From NCBI GenBank assembly GCA_964034945.1, contig OZ035961.1:182001-246000 (forward strand): a DNA stretch of 64,000 bases, given 5' to 3'. Positions 53,113 through 64,000 of the stretch are shown piece by piece (the stretch's first letter is position 1; every line of letters starts with the position of its first letter). Origin of the DNA: Chrysopilus asiliformis. Its lineage: Eukaryota; Arthropoda; Insecta; Diptera; Rhagionidae. Position numbers and translations under genes: made by a program. The notes beneath the pieces are model-generated. The model worked only from the letters and a program-made list of their open reading frames with translations, was not told the origin of the DNA and made no database searches.

Positions 53113-54063
53113 AAGCTCATTATGTGTATGAAAGTATATGTAATGTGAAAAACAGAAAAACAAAAATCTATTTAAAATGAAAAAATATACAAAATAAATT
53201 CACTGAGTTTTATTAATCTTCTCAGGAGCAATTAGTGAATTATTGCAAGTATAAATTTCGAGTTTCAATTGGTTATATTATTTCCTATTTTAAAGAAAGT
53301 CAAAAATTGTTAGATGTTTTGTTAACTTTTCAAAAATCCTCTAAAAGAGAGAACTACACACCACAAGCAAGAAACGAAATGGTGGCGCTAACTGGTGGAA
53401 ATTTGTGTTAATTCTTGAGCGGGTGAATTTAAAATTCTTTTTGGCCTTCCTTGAATTTGTAAAATATATAATACAAAAGTTTTCCATATTATTAGAGTAG
53501 ACAAAGTGCTACGTTCTTTAGTGAATTATTACACTGGTTTTGTTGCAACAAGCTTGAAATAGGAACAATAAAAGTCAATTAGATCAGTAATTCCGATGCA
53601 GAAAGTTTAAAAAAGAAATATGAATTCAACCAGTTTTTTTTTTAATATAACCGAAAAAAAACTTGAAAAAAATAGCCTACAATCATTCAAAAAGTAGCAT
53701 GAAATGGTATTTCGTATAGATATCAACTCGCTGAATCCAAATCTGACTTAGTTTTTCTGTATTATGTACGGAAAACTGATTCACAATTTTCATTTTGCCC
53801 TACTATTTTGTCCTATTTTGGCTTCCCAAAACTACTGTGCAATTTAAATTCCCAAAACCTACAAGTGTTTAGCAATTTAAATTCTTGTTTTTCGAACTTG
53901 AACATTAGAAATTTAAATTTGAAGTAGATAATGTTGTCATGAAATACCTTCAACACTATTTATCTTTTATTTTATTCACACTTGGCATCAAGTTGGTATT
54001 TTTTGGAGCAAAATAAAAAAATTGTTGTTGTTAATTAATTAATGGACTTTTACTTTAAAATGC

Positions 54064-54190
54064 AGGCTGTGGAGTCAGAGTCGAGGAATCTGAGTCGGGG
54101 CATTGTTATTGCTTAAGGAGTCGAAGCCGGTCAATTTTCACAAGTGAATTTAAGAGTCGGAGAAAATGTGTCGACACCAACTACGAACCG
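54064..54190. repeat. GGCTGTGGAGTC-type transposon end remnant
   Basis: GGCTGTGGAGTCAGAGTCGA is followed by more GAGTCG hexamers. This resembles hAT-type ends of the CAGGGCTGTGGAGTCGG class common in arthropods; only one end is visible. Confidence 0.4.
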
Positions 54191-54813
54191 GCTATTTTAC
54201 CTCCATGGGCAACTAAAGGATGCTGCCCCTCTAATTTAGTCAAACCACAATGTTTTGCAACCAGCAAGAATACTTTCTAAAAAAAATAAATGGCACACAA
54301 AATTGTGGATATGCTGCGAAAGTAAACAGTGTTTTTAAAACTGAATCACTTGAAGTGCACGAGAAATTGATTTTCGAATTATTTGTAAACAAAAAATTAG
54401 GAAAACACCAAAAAATTTGCAACCAAATTCAAAAATCACGCGAAACTTCCATTTTATTTCCAGCTCTCAATTAATTTTCAGACTTATTTTAATGCTGAAC
54501 ATATTTTTAATGTTGTAAAGAAAATGTACACTGACACGATAAATATTTTTTCGGGAAATTTAAGGTTTTTTTGCTGTCATTTTACTAGAGCTGCTGGAAA
54601 CTTGTAAACAAATAAAACTAACCCATTCACACTTTGCCAGTAAAACTGTCAAAAGCACTTAATGGAAATGGATGATCCAAAATGGAAATGGATGTGAAAT
54701 GCTCCCTTTTCGGCCGCACCGCGGCGCCACGTTCGTTGTCTATTTGTTTTATGGTTTGTGTCTTTGCTGTTAAGAAAAAAATGTTACAGATGTCGCTCAA
54801 GATTGATTCGTAG

Positions 54814-55053
54814 CGTAGAACGTGGCGCTACGCGTTGTCAAAAAGGGAACTTTTCGGGGTACGTAGAACGTGGCGCTACGCGTTGTCAAAAAGGGAACTT
54901 TTCGGGGTACGTAGAACGTGGCGCTACGCGTTGTCAAAAAGGGAACTTTTCGGGGTACGTAGAACGTGGCGCTACGCGTTGTCAAAAAGGGAACTTTTCG
55001 GGGTACGTAGAACGTGGCGCTACGCGTTGTCAAAAAGGGAATTTTTCTGGGTT
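54814..55053. repeat. 48-bp minisatellite, five copies
   Basis: Copies begin at 54814, 54862, 54910, 54958 and 55006. The first four are identical and the fifth differs at its 3' end. The unit includes GAACGTGGCGCTACGCGTTG and GGGAACTTTTCGGGG. Because 48 is a multiple of three, frames stay open on both strands, with 16-residue repeats such as VERGATRCQKGNFSGY. These are probably not real proteins. It lies about 2.2 kb upstream of GstZ. Confidence 0.95.
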
Positions 55054-57206
55054 GATTTGGAAAAATCAAATTTTCAATTTTTTTTTAGAAAGTGTATATT
55101 TTGAAATCTTAGAGGTCCAAATAATAAAAAAAGCAGTTTGGGTAGATCAAAGTTTTCCTAATTTCCAGTACGAAATTCAAAGCGAAACGTTTTTGTTGCT
55201 GCTTAATGTAACTTTACTTAAGCTCCAAGTAGTAAAAAAAACTTTTTAAAGATTTGGCATTGTAATCATCTTTGGCTACAAAAGAATATTTCAAAATAAA
55301 ATTCAAATTATTTCAGAAAGTTCCTGAGCCAATAAGGATAATATGTGTCTGGAAGCGACACAGGATAATACGTGTCTCATAATGTTCAACACAATAGATG
55401 GCGCTGATGGCAATTAAATAAGATTTTAAAGCCGAATGAATGTGATTTTCTCATAGTTTTTACGAATGAGTCAAAGAAGCAAGCGTATTAAATAAAAAAT
55501 TTGTTTGCATCCCGCATTCTAACTTCAGAAACATGGTCAACTTACGTATAAGCTATTTGTTCCAGACTGTTGCGCTGCGCTGCTAATTTTAATTGAAATT
55601 GCTGCCGAATTGAAATAATTAAAATATTTGTTACGTTTTTTCAATTTTAATGAATATTTGACTATTAATGCAACATAAAAAAATTATTGGCTAGATTCTA
55701 TGTATGCCACAAGCCCCATAGCAACACTATGCTTTTAAAAGGTACGAACAGGACGAATTGAAAAAGTACCAAAAAAAATACTTCAGCTAGGTTCGAGGTG
55801 AACTCGAGGTGAATACATAGACAGTACATATACAATAGATGGTAAAGCCGGTGTATTAAAAGAGTCTTGATCAGTTTGAAGGCTCGGCGAAGGATAATTC
55901 CAATTAAACAAATCAATCGAAGTGCAAAGAAATCGAACGCCTACAAGAGGGCAGCCAAACCGCCGCAAAAGTCACAGAAAAGCTCAAAGAATTTTTTTCT
56001 TGCCCAACGTTGAACGAACGGCTGCAAAATTAATTACTCAAAGTATCACAACGCAATGTCGCTTTCAGCGATTGCAAAGGTAAATCAAATTGTGTGGTTC
56101 TGTTTCGCTCATTCTTGATTTCGTTTTAGTGGAAAAGGTAGTTGGTGATATTTCGGATAGGCGCCTTGAAAAAGAAGCTCAGAAAGCCAATAAAAGGGCG
56201 ACCGGGAGCCCCTTTTTCTCGTTTGCTTCGACAGTGTCTGAGAAAATTGTGCCAAGTCTTTTTGCTATGCACTTTCTGTCAAAAGCGCGCACGAATTTCA
56301 TGACCAACCACAATTGAATTCGCAAGAGATTCTTCGAAGCTACCGGGCAAACTCCAGCAGTTGGTAATTCGGTCGTAACCTAGCCAAGGGAATCCCAGTT
56401 AATTTCACTTCGATACTTGCTTCATGTCGAAATATTCGAACAAATTCTGTCCGAATTTTATTCATTTGATCTATCATAAGTATAGGTTTGCAGCATTTAA
56501 TTTGACCGTTGAATTAAGCCCAAGTATTTCCTAGTGAAAACAAAGCTCTCAATTGTCTTCAAAGATATTTTTTGATCAAATAAGACTTCTACGAGAAAGA
56601 CCAACTCTCTCACGTTAATTTATAATAAAGTTTCGGAAACCAATAATGGTTGCAGTTCAAACGAAAATGTACGCTGCACCAGTGAATTACACTGTGAATA
56701 GCGCTAAATTAGGGAAGAGAGATTTAGTTGAATATTAAATATACCCTTCATTTCATACGCACGCTGTTATATAGAATTGAAATCACTTCGCTTTTCTATA
56801 CTTAAATTTGCTGATATCCTGATAACCCAGGCTATTGTTTGACTTTATAAATTTTATTGAATTCTCCAATAGATTTCAAAATTGATCAAATTCTGGAACT
56901 GAATTCCAATTGGCGAAAACAGAAATTCATTTCCCAATATTTGAATAGCAACAGAAATTTCGGCCTCGCCATGTTCATTAACATTCAATATAATAAAATA
57001 CCTGATAACCTTCGAAAAAACAAGAGTAAAATAGAATAACATCTACCAATCAGGTTTCTCGCATATCTAATCAATTCGAAAGCAGATCATAAGAATTCAA
57101 ATAAGTAGAACTTTATCATTGTCTGCTCGTCCACATAAGTTGCCGGTTGTCATAATTTTTTAACAGGAAAATAGCTGAAATATAAAAAATTTAAACTAAT
57201 AAAACC
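55054..57206. other. Region upstream of GstZ
   Basis: No gene is supported. A TTTTTTAACAG at 57155-57166 could be an acceptor for a 5' UTR exon ending at the ATG. No TATA or clear initiator could be fixed. A direct repeat GGATAATA(T/C)GTGTCT occurs twice at 55336-55377. Confidence 0.5.
55908..56033 (+). other. Short coding-like segment upstream of GstZ, unrecognised
   Basis: A 41-codon frame between stops reads like protein (KCKEIERLQEGSQTAAKVTE and onward). A second frame over the same stretch also reads open and basic. No ATG or splice logic ties it to GstZ. It may be a transposon remnant. Confidence 0.15.
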
Positions 57207-57411
57207 ATGTCTTTTTCCGATTCTTCAACGAAGCCGGTACTCTACTCGTACTGGCGGAGCTCCTGTTCATGGCGGGTTCGCATAGCGCTGAATTTGAAGG
57301 AAATCCCGTACGATATCAAACCCATCAGCCTCATTAAATCCGGGGGTGAACAACATTGCAATGAATACCGTGAGGTCAATCCAATGGAACAAGTTCCCGC
57401 CCTTCAAATCG
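57207..57411 (+). CDS. GstZ: GstZ exon 1
   Basis: From ATG at 57207 to donor GTAAAA at 57412, ending in phase 1 within the Asp69 codon. It encodes most of the thioredoxin-like domain, including the SSC motif. Confidence 0.95.
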
Positions 57412-58008
57412 GTAAAATTTAAAATAATTTAACCGTCACACCAAATAAAATTAAACTAACATTCTTATAGATGGTCATACTCTGATTGAATCCGTGGCGA
57501 TTATGCATTACTTGGAGGAAACTCGACCACAGCGTCCACTTCTGCCACAAGATGTTCATAAACGGGCCAAAGTCCGTGAGATTTGTGAAGTTATCACCTC
57601 AGGTATTCAACCACTTCAAAATTTAATTGTTCTTATCCATGTTGGAGAGGAGAAGAAGAAGGAGTGGGCCCAGCATTGGATCACTCGTGGATTCCGTGCC
57701 ATCGAAAAGGTTCTATCAACGTCTGCTGGAAAATTCTGTGTGGGCGATGAAATTTCAATGGCCGATTGCTGTTTAGTACCACAAGTTTTCAATGCTAGAC
57801 GGTAAATACTTCTATTGCCTTTTTTTTATATTTTACAAAATATGTGTAAAATCATGTTAACTGATTGAACTTTTTTTTTAGATTCCACGTAGATTTGCGT
57901 CCGTATCCAATAATCTTGCGAATAGATCGGGAATTGGAAAGCCATCCCGCTTTCCGAGCTGCCCACCCTTCAAATCAGCCGGACTGTCCACCTGAAGCAG
58001 CCAAATAG
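57207..58008 (+). CDS. GstZ: Zeta-class glutathione S-transferase / maleylacetoacetate isomerase
   Basis: Three exons (57207-57411, 57471-57801, 57882-58008) give 220 residues, normal for the family. Zeta GSTs isomerise maleylacetoacetate to fumarylacetoacetate in tyrosine breakdown, using glutathione in the cytosol. The N-terminal thioredoxin-like domain carries the zeta signature [11 protein letters not shown] at residues 18-28, with the catalytic Ser and the active-site Cys20. NPMEQVPAL holds the cis-Pro and [11 protein letters not shown] the gamma-glutamyl binding region. The C-terminal helical domain ends DCPPEAAK. The start is the first ATG of the open frame, after a stop-rich leader. 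Drosophila has two tandem zeta genes; only one copy is visible here, so paralogue identity is not assigned. Downstream, the frame stays open past TAG (see findings). Confidence 0.96.
57471..57801 (+). CDS. GstZ: GstZ exon 2
   Basis: A 59-bp intron ends in CTTATAG at 57470. The exon starts by completing Asp69 and runs to donor GTAAAT at 57802, leaving phase 2 in Arg179. It encodes the end of the GSH-binding domain and most of the helical domain, including [14 protein letters not shown]. Confidence 0.95.
57882..58008 (+). CDS. GstZ: GstZ exon 3
   Basis: An 80-bp intron with a long T tract ends at 57881. The exon completes Arg179, encodes [14 protein letters not shown] and the C-terminus, and stops at TAG 58006-58008. 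Confidence 0.95.
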
Positions 58009-58146
58009 ATTCAGGAGAAAACCACCAGCAGGAAGAGGAGACGCAAAGGTGGAACACAACAACAACAACAAGATCAACAACAACAACAGCTGCAACAACA
58101 ACAGCAGCAACTGCAACAAATTCAGCAGCAGCAACAACCACAATAA
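58009..58146 (+). other. In-frame Gln-rich extension after the GstZ stop
   Basis: Immediately after TAG, 45 sense codons stay in the GstZ frame and end at TAA 58144-58146. They encode a basic stretch (TTSRKRRRKGG, resembling a nuclear localisation signal) and then a Gln-rich tail of CAA/CAG codons with a few Leu, Ile and Asp. It may be a readthrough extension or simply a CAA-repeat 3' UTR. Confidence 0.5.
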
Positions 58147-58213
58147 TGTTTTCAAAAAAATTTTAAGGAAAAAGTAAGAAATTAGAAATTGAGGCAGTTA
58201 AAATTGATAATCA

Positions 58214-58219
58214 AATAAA
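58214..58219 (+). terminator. Candidate GstZ poly(A) signal
   Basis: The first canonical AATAAA after the GstZ stop, about 206 bases downstream, in AT-rich sequence. Later copies exist, so use is not proven. Confidence 0.45.
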
Positions 58220-59482
58220 ATGATGAGAATGTATGCATTTTATAATTGACAAAAAAATGGAAGATTGATATTTTCAACGTAAAACGTGAAAATTATTTTC
58301 TTTGATAATATTCCGTAGATTTTAAGATGTTTGTTTTTTTTTTGTAATACTTTTTTTTAATTATAAAAGTTATAATAATCTTTAAGTGTGTTTTCAAATA
58401 TTTTTTTACTTAAGAAACATTATTTAAAAAAAAATTTTAAAGCTTAAATGAGGGTTTAAGAATGAGCATGAGTAAATTTATTGGAATGATACTTTAAGAA
58501 TTTAATTTCTATAAGAAGTTAAATTGAATCATATTATGGAGAAGTAATAATAAAATAAATAGGACCTTGAAATAAATAAGAAAAAGAAAATGTTGGTGAT
58601 TAATTTTATAAAAATTATTTTACAAAATAAGTTTTTACCATATTTATTAGGTGTTTAGGATCAGATATGATGTATGTGCGAAATGCTTGAAAGCGAGTTA
58701 GAATAAAAAGACGTCAGAAATGAACATAGAAGGAAAAAATGAAATGGAAAATAATTCTGATAAAATTGAAAAGAAATCTAAAAATAATACGTATTCATAA
58801 ATGTCCACATAATTTTAGTATTTCAATCCTGACAACGATTTAGACATTAACTCTAAGCTAGATGCTGTTAAAATTTTTAAGCCACTCAAAATATTCTGCA
58901 TATTCAAGAAATTCAGTGTTCAAAAAGATTGTGACCATTAACAATCTGAGGACTGCATTAATTAAAATCCTTCTCCCCACGTTAACGAACACGGTACCCA
59001 ATATGTTGGCAATTGTCCAAAAATTTACATGTGTAGGTACTAAAATTCTAAATTCGTCTGTGAATTGTTATTTATACTATTTGATAAAAAAAAAGCTCAG
59101 CCCAGTTTTAACCAAAAAGTTCTTGGTCGAATCACGTGCACAATAATAAATGGGTTTAATAAAACAATTCATAAAAGTTTAAAATTACATTTTAAGCTAC
59201 TTTATGTAGACCAACATTCATTTCGGTTAAGAAAAACCAATGAAAATAATTCAAAGTAAAAAAAATATATTAACATTGTTCGTACAGAAATTAAATAAAC
59301 ATTTAAATCACCGTTATGCTTAGTCAGATCAAAAAATCAAATTTAATGTTGCAAATTAGTCGGATCAATCATAAAAATCAACAGATTGATGACTGCAGGT
59401 TGACAATTGATTACGGTATTAGATTGCTGAAAAGCACCTTGAATCATTGGCCGGTTACCGTTGACGGTGAATACAATGGGCC

Positions 59483-59951
59483 TGTTCGATATGAGTACTG
59501 AACTAACACCTAGTGAAAAATGTTACACTTTTCTATACGATATGAGTTCTAAACTTACACCCAGAACTCCTCGAACAGGTTGGTGTAAATTTTAAACTCG
59601 AAATTTCAGTCATGAATTTACACCAGTAAAATTTTGGCATAAGCAAATTGTAACTTAGGTTATAAGTTTTGAGACTGATGTTGATAAAAATGTCTGATAA
59701 CTTAAGAATGGGAAATTCTACGATAATCAAATGGGAAAAAATCAACTTTGCAATATTCATTTTCGGGACTTTTAAACACACACTAAACTAAAACTTAATC
59801 TCTAACAAGTCAACTAGACAACAGATAAATGTATGAAACTTGCACTAAAGTGTTCGATAAAAACTAGTTCTGTTTAGGAAAATCCGACATTTTCTATAAA
59901 ATTCGGTGCAAGTGTAAGTGTAAAATATAAAATTCGGACTCATGTCGAACA
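59483..59951. repeat. Inverted-repeat element with TGTTCGAYATGAGT ends
   Basis: TGTTCGATATGAGTACTGAA at the left matches the inverse of the right end (TGTTCGACATGAGTCCGAA) with two substitutions and one indel. A further CGATATGAGTTCTAAACT copy and a CGAACAGG inversion lie inside, so it may be composite. Confidence 0.45.
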
Positions 59952-60146
59952 AACGGTAGGATGACAGATTATTTTGGTTAACCTTGTAGATTAGGCTTTA
60001 TCATTGGTATATTCTGTATCAAAATTAAGAAAGCAAGAAATTTTGTGCTACCTAAAACTAGTCATTTATATTTGGGACTTGTGGTACAACCGTAATGAAT
60101 CACTAGTACAGTAAAAATCTTAGATCCTTTTTTTTTAAATTAGTAA

Positions 60147-60273
60147 CGGCTAATTTATTCACTAGGAGTTAAATCGCCTTAACTCCCTTAACTCACCTTT
60201 AACATGGAAAATAACGTTAGCTAACTCCCTTAACTCACTAACTCGGCTTAACTCCTAGTGAATAAATTAGGGG
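60147..60273. mobile_element. 127-bp MITE with perfect 23-bp arms, TAA duplication
   Basis: Arms 60150-60172 and 60248-60270 are perfectly inverse (TTCACTAGGAGTTAA core). They are flanked by TAA at 60144-60146 and 60274-60276. Inside, TAACTCCCTTAACTCAC is repeated directly. Confidence 0.75.
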
Positions 60274-62310
60274 TAAAAAAAACATTCACTTTTTAATCTA
60301 AAAAAATAAACTGCTATAAATCAAGTTGTACAAGAAAATTTTATTTCTTTGAAATAAATTTTGAATCTCAGGAATTACAAATTAATGTATAATAATATAA
60401 TATAAACTTAATAAAATAACTGCCGTTCAAATATTTTAAAATTTTTCAAAGTAAATTGGTCTTCGGCAGCCATTCTTTAACTTTTTTCATTTCTTAAATA
60501 TAGATCACATAAAACTTATCAAGAAACATAACATATACACAAGATTTGACATTCACTGTGAAACATTTAAAAAATTCTATCAAGGTGTTAAAAATATTTT
60601 TTTTAAAAAGTACAATATCTAAGAACCAAAGTAATTACATATATGTATAGAATTTCCTTGATCATTTTCAGAGAAGAAATCAATTTCGTGAATCTCATCA
60701 ATATTTAGCCAATGTTCATAATTGAAGTTTAAAATTATATTCCAATAGTTACTAATATTATACAATTACTCGTATCTATCAATATATTTATGTAATAACT
60801 TAGTGCATATAGTACCTACTTGTATAGTAATTGAATAACACAGGAAATGGTTTCAATTAGCTGATTTACCTATGAATATGTAATACTCGTACTACAAAAA
60901 AACTACCTATGTCAATTTATTCTAACTCTCTTTCCCTAAAACTTTTTCGCTTTACTTATTTTAGAAATATATATAAATTGGCTCAAATGAATGAGCGTAC
61001 CAATTACTAAAAAGAACAAAAAAAACTAAAGAGCATTTAAAATTTTAAAAATTAAATATTCAATTAGACGGTATTTAATATTAAAAAATATATATTGCCA
61101 TAACCACAGAATTTATCCGGACCTCACAAAGAAATTCAATTTCAGAACTAAATTATAACTGTTATGAAAATAAATGTCTTATCTTAAGAAAATTTGCAGG
61201 AAATAAACACATTTGTCATAACTAATTAACTGAATCAAATATATTCCATATTTTAGTTTTCTAATAATATTTCAACATCTTTTGAAATTTTTTAATTCCT
61301 CTATCCGAAAAATTCCCTGTGCAAAATTTCATTAAATAGTTGAAAATCTGGTAAGTGCTAAAATGAACACGGCTTTCAGTTAGCCGTGGTCGACCGCGAT
61401 TAATAAAAGAACACAACAACCCGGATATTACAAGAGCAAACTATTTGTCGCCATAAATAAAAAAAATAAATCGACTATAGATACGAATTATAAGATTTTC
61501 GGACTTTTACGAAAGGAATAGGAGCAGTAGATGTTTTATAAAATATTGTCTATTTAGTTTAAAGTTGGACATTTTAATTTTTTTATATATTTCGCTACAA
61601 TTTGGGATCGTTGGCATCAAAATTTTAATTCTGGTTTGTTACCAGTAATCTCTAGAACGGCTGGACGAAATTTCATAGTTAAGCTAATAACATAATAGGT
61701 TCAAACATAAGCTACAAGTCATTTCGTTTGCACATCTCCCTGCGAGGGAAATGAAACTGGAAAGTTTTTTGGTAAAAAAAAACTCCCGTGTTCGGAAATG
61801 CGGTATGACGGGTAGTATTTTATATAGTCTATAAACTCTGAAATGTTTTAAAAATATAAAAATCTTTTATTTACAGAACAAAATATTATCATCGACATTT
61901 CGCTTCAAAAATCTACCTTTATCATCCAATACAACACAAATTTAAACTAAATACAATAATATTGTGATTGTTTTCTAGACTGATGCGATTTTTTTTCACT
62001 TATCAAAAATGTCCGATAATGCATGATCAACAATATATCAATGTATTTTATTTCGTCGTAATATTGACGAAAAAATAATCTTAATAACGGTTAAAAAAAA
62101 TGTGGTATGTGCGCCTGTTATTTCTCATCATATTTGGAAATATTTTGAGGATAATTTCAAGTTTTTTACGTTAAGAAGTTAAAAGTCGAGATTCTACAAT
62201 AAAAATCAGTGTACATTTTTTGTATGATGAAGTTTGTATAACAGCATTGAAAAATGAGTTTAATTAAGAAGCTTTTAAACTGTGTTTAATTTAGAAGCAA
62301 ATGCGTTCGT

Positions 62311-62546
62311 GGCGTTGCGTGATATTTAAGGGGAAACCAAATAAATTTAGACGTTTTTCTTCTACAAAAGGTTCTTATTTGTATCATCTTTATTTCTTCT
62401 TTCTTTATTAGTTTTGTTAAACATCGATTTTCCTCCTCGATTCTTCATACGAAAGAAGAATTTCTTTGGCTGTGCAAATATAAATCTTTTGTAGCAGCGA
62501 AAACGTCTAAATTTGTTGGGCTGTCATTAAAAATTACGCAATGTGG
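62311..62546. mobile_element. MITE-like palindrome, AAATTTAGACGTTTT arms
   Basis: 62337-62370 and 62486-62519 are inverse copies with about five mismatches. Weaker inversion continues outward through GTTGCGTGATATTTAA to a GCGTTG/CAACGC pair. About 236 bp, no coding capacity. Confidence 0.65.
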
Positions 62547-62751
62547 CAACGCAACGCACTTATGGTATGTCATAACCAAAAATCAGTTTTTAAAAAAGTT
62601 CCATTCAAATAATGTCGAAAAGTTTGCATTGCTAATTGGCATTCAAATAATGTTGAAAATATATAAACAAAAACTCAAAAATATTTTCTGGATATCAACA
62701 GGGATTGAAATATAAAATCATGTGGAATATACTGGGACTAATTTTGTCGGC

Positions 62752-62893
62752 GAAATTTTCATTTTCATTTAGTTTAAAGCCGAGTTTTTCCTCCTACTAG
62801 ATGTGATTTTCAGCAAATTGATATTCTTACCAAATTCTGAAAATCACATCTAGAGAGACTGCAAAACCTCGGTTTTAAGCAACATGAAAATGA
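62752..62893. repeat. Long imperfect hairpin (MITE or hairpin RNA candidate)
   Basis: A perfect 17-bp stem CTAGATGTGATTTTCAG (62797-62813 with 62837-62853) closes a 23-base loop. The stem continues outward through AAAGCCGAG-TTTT / AAAACCTCGGTTTT and TCATTTTCAT / ATGAAAATGA with small bulges. Confidence 0.65.
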
Positions 62894-64000
62894 ACTCAGC
62901 TTTCAGTATAAACTCAGTTTGTAATTAGATTCATCAATCTTTTCAATCCGAGATATTTAAGAAAAAGTAAACAACATTTTCATTTAGATATACAAATTTT
63001 CAAGCTCCTCTTGCAATACTTTTTTATAATATGTTATAGATAAGTAACAAACAATATTGATATAAAAAAATTGATTTGTGCTGAAAAAGAATAGAATTAT
63101 GAAAAATGTTTTCTTTTCATCTGACAGAACCAATAAATTTCCAAGAAGAAGTTTTTGCCTTGTAATGTATGCCATAACTGCCGCCACCAATTCTGAAACT
63201 TTCATGTGACTCGTCCCTTTTCGAAATATAGAATACAAAAAGTATTCGTCTGTATATATTATGGACATATTTATTAAAAAAAACGTTCCTAGCCGTTATC
63301 ACGGGTTATCGATTAGGGTTATCGGCAGAAAAAAGCCACAACAATTAAGCGAGTCAGTACTGTCTATGGAATATGCACCAAATCGAATCTAAACGTATTG
63401 AAAAATTACCACTGAAGAAATGATTTTATATTAAACCAATATGCATTTGAAATGCCGTGGTGCAATTACACAAAATAATAACGTAAGGGAACAAAATATT
63501 ATAGCGCTTCACAAATATCTCGATAAATACTTGAATTCAGATAATCTTTGGTACAGAAACGAATTGAGTGAAAAAAAAACTCGAATATAAATAATCCTCT
63601 ACAACCCCTGATACGATAACAGCTATCGTATTCATTAAAATCATGTTTTGAAAAAAAATATATCAAAGCATATAGGGCGTTTGCTATGCACTAGATAAGA
63701 AAAATTCGTTATTCGAATAGTTCAACATAGCTGACACTTTGAATGGTCATTATGATTTTTATTTTCGATTAGGGTTTCCTCTGCCCACCCTCTGTGCTGG
63801 CTGGATTGGAAATGTAATGTTGATAAGGTTTTTCGGTTTCAACCATTTTGTATTGTGTTCTGTTATCAATTTAGTTCAGTTCATGTCATATAGTGACTCG
63901 CTATCGCATGCGCAGCATATACAACGACACACATTAGGAATTCAAAGAATCGTTCAAACAAAAAATCTTTTTGCCTCGGTTAATCACAGTTTTTGCATAT

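Larger units (their letters stand above)
46661..54813. other. Intergenic AT-rich region
   Basis: Extremely AT-rich with frequent AATAAA motifs, possibly including more 3' UTR. It contains the palindrome at 48074, the tandem duplication at 53051 and the transposon end at 54064. No gene was recognised. Confidence 0.7.
58220..64000. other. Intergenic region after GstZ
   Basis: AT-rich, with the MITE-like elements listed at 59483, 60147, 62311 and 62752. A small perfect hairpin ATACGATA / TATCGTAT lies at 63611-63631. No further gene was recognised to the window end. Confidence 0.65.

Noticed and set aside
54814..55053. CRISPR-like array
   Set aside because: The units are directly adjacent with no unique spacers, and the context is eukaryotic.
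54758..55249. 163-codon frame with 16-residue repeats
   Set aside because: It begins with GTG, and the openness follows from a stop-free 48-bp tandem unit; other frames on both strands are open too.
57878..58155. Val/Leu-rich minus-strand frames opposite GstZ
   Set aside because: They are the reverse of the CAA/CAG tract and GstZ exon 3.
63860..63960. Possible promoter (TCAGTT initiator-like sites) near the window end
   Set aside because: The motif is short and no downstream coding exon is visible in the window.

Overview
The window looks like nuclear DNA of a higher dipteran fly. It is very AT-rich and carries genes with short exons, long introns and GT-AG splice sites. It is strewn with small inverted-repeat transposons, and the two recognisable genes belong to conserved animal families. 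No bacterial, organellar, rRNA, tRNA or CRISPR feature was seen. Species cannot be named from the sequence.

Gene 1 (about 18132-46006, plus strand) is a large chromatin regulator of the TRERF1/MIDEAS/ZNF541 type. Ten exons join in phase into 1506 codons plus a stop. In order they hold a Ser/Asn-rich segment, three C2H2 zinc fingers, a Gln-rich region with a fourth finger, a long low-complexity exon, an ELM2 domain, a SANT domain, and two C-terminal fingers. The true 5' end (initiator and promoter) was not found and may lie in 1-18131 or beyond the window. Vertebrate ELM2-SANT proteins of this family scaffold the class I HDAC complex MiDAC. That role is carried over by family, not shown here.

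Gene 2 (57207-58008, plus strand) is a complete three-exon zeta-class glutathione transferase / maleylacetoacetate isomerase of 220 residues. Its TAG stop is followed by 45 further in-frame sense codons, basic and then glutamine-rich, before TAA. This is a candidate stop-codon readthrough extension and the most testable coding oddity here. The two genes share orientation, are about 11 kb apart, and show no obvious functional link.

Layout: 1-18131 has no gene I can support, but holds a GC-rich foldback, a Helitron-like element and unexplained coding-like minus-strand fragments. Gene 1's introns carry a pogo-like element (20601-21426), an inverted-repeat MITE (26232-26542), a hAT-like MITE (29940-30184), a decayed minus-strand coding-like segment (30808-32017), a hairpin cluster (32831-32914), a MITE nested in another MITE (32926-33237) and a dead mariner tail (44545-44830). 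Region 46007-57206 is mostly AT-rich, with a five-copy 48-bp minisatellite at 54814-55053. After gene 2 come several more MITE-like palindromes (59483-59951, 60147-60273, 62311-62546, 62752-62893).

The strongest unexplained structures are the hairpin cluster beside the nested MITEs, in which two loop regions are perfectly complementary over 8 bases, and the readthrough-like extension of the GST gene.
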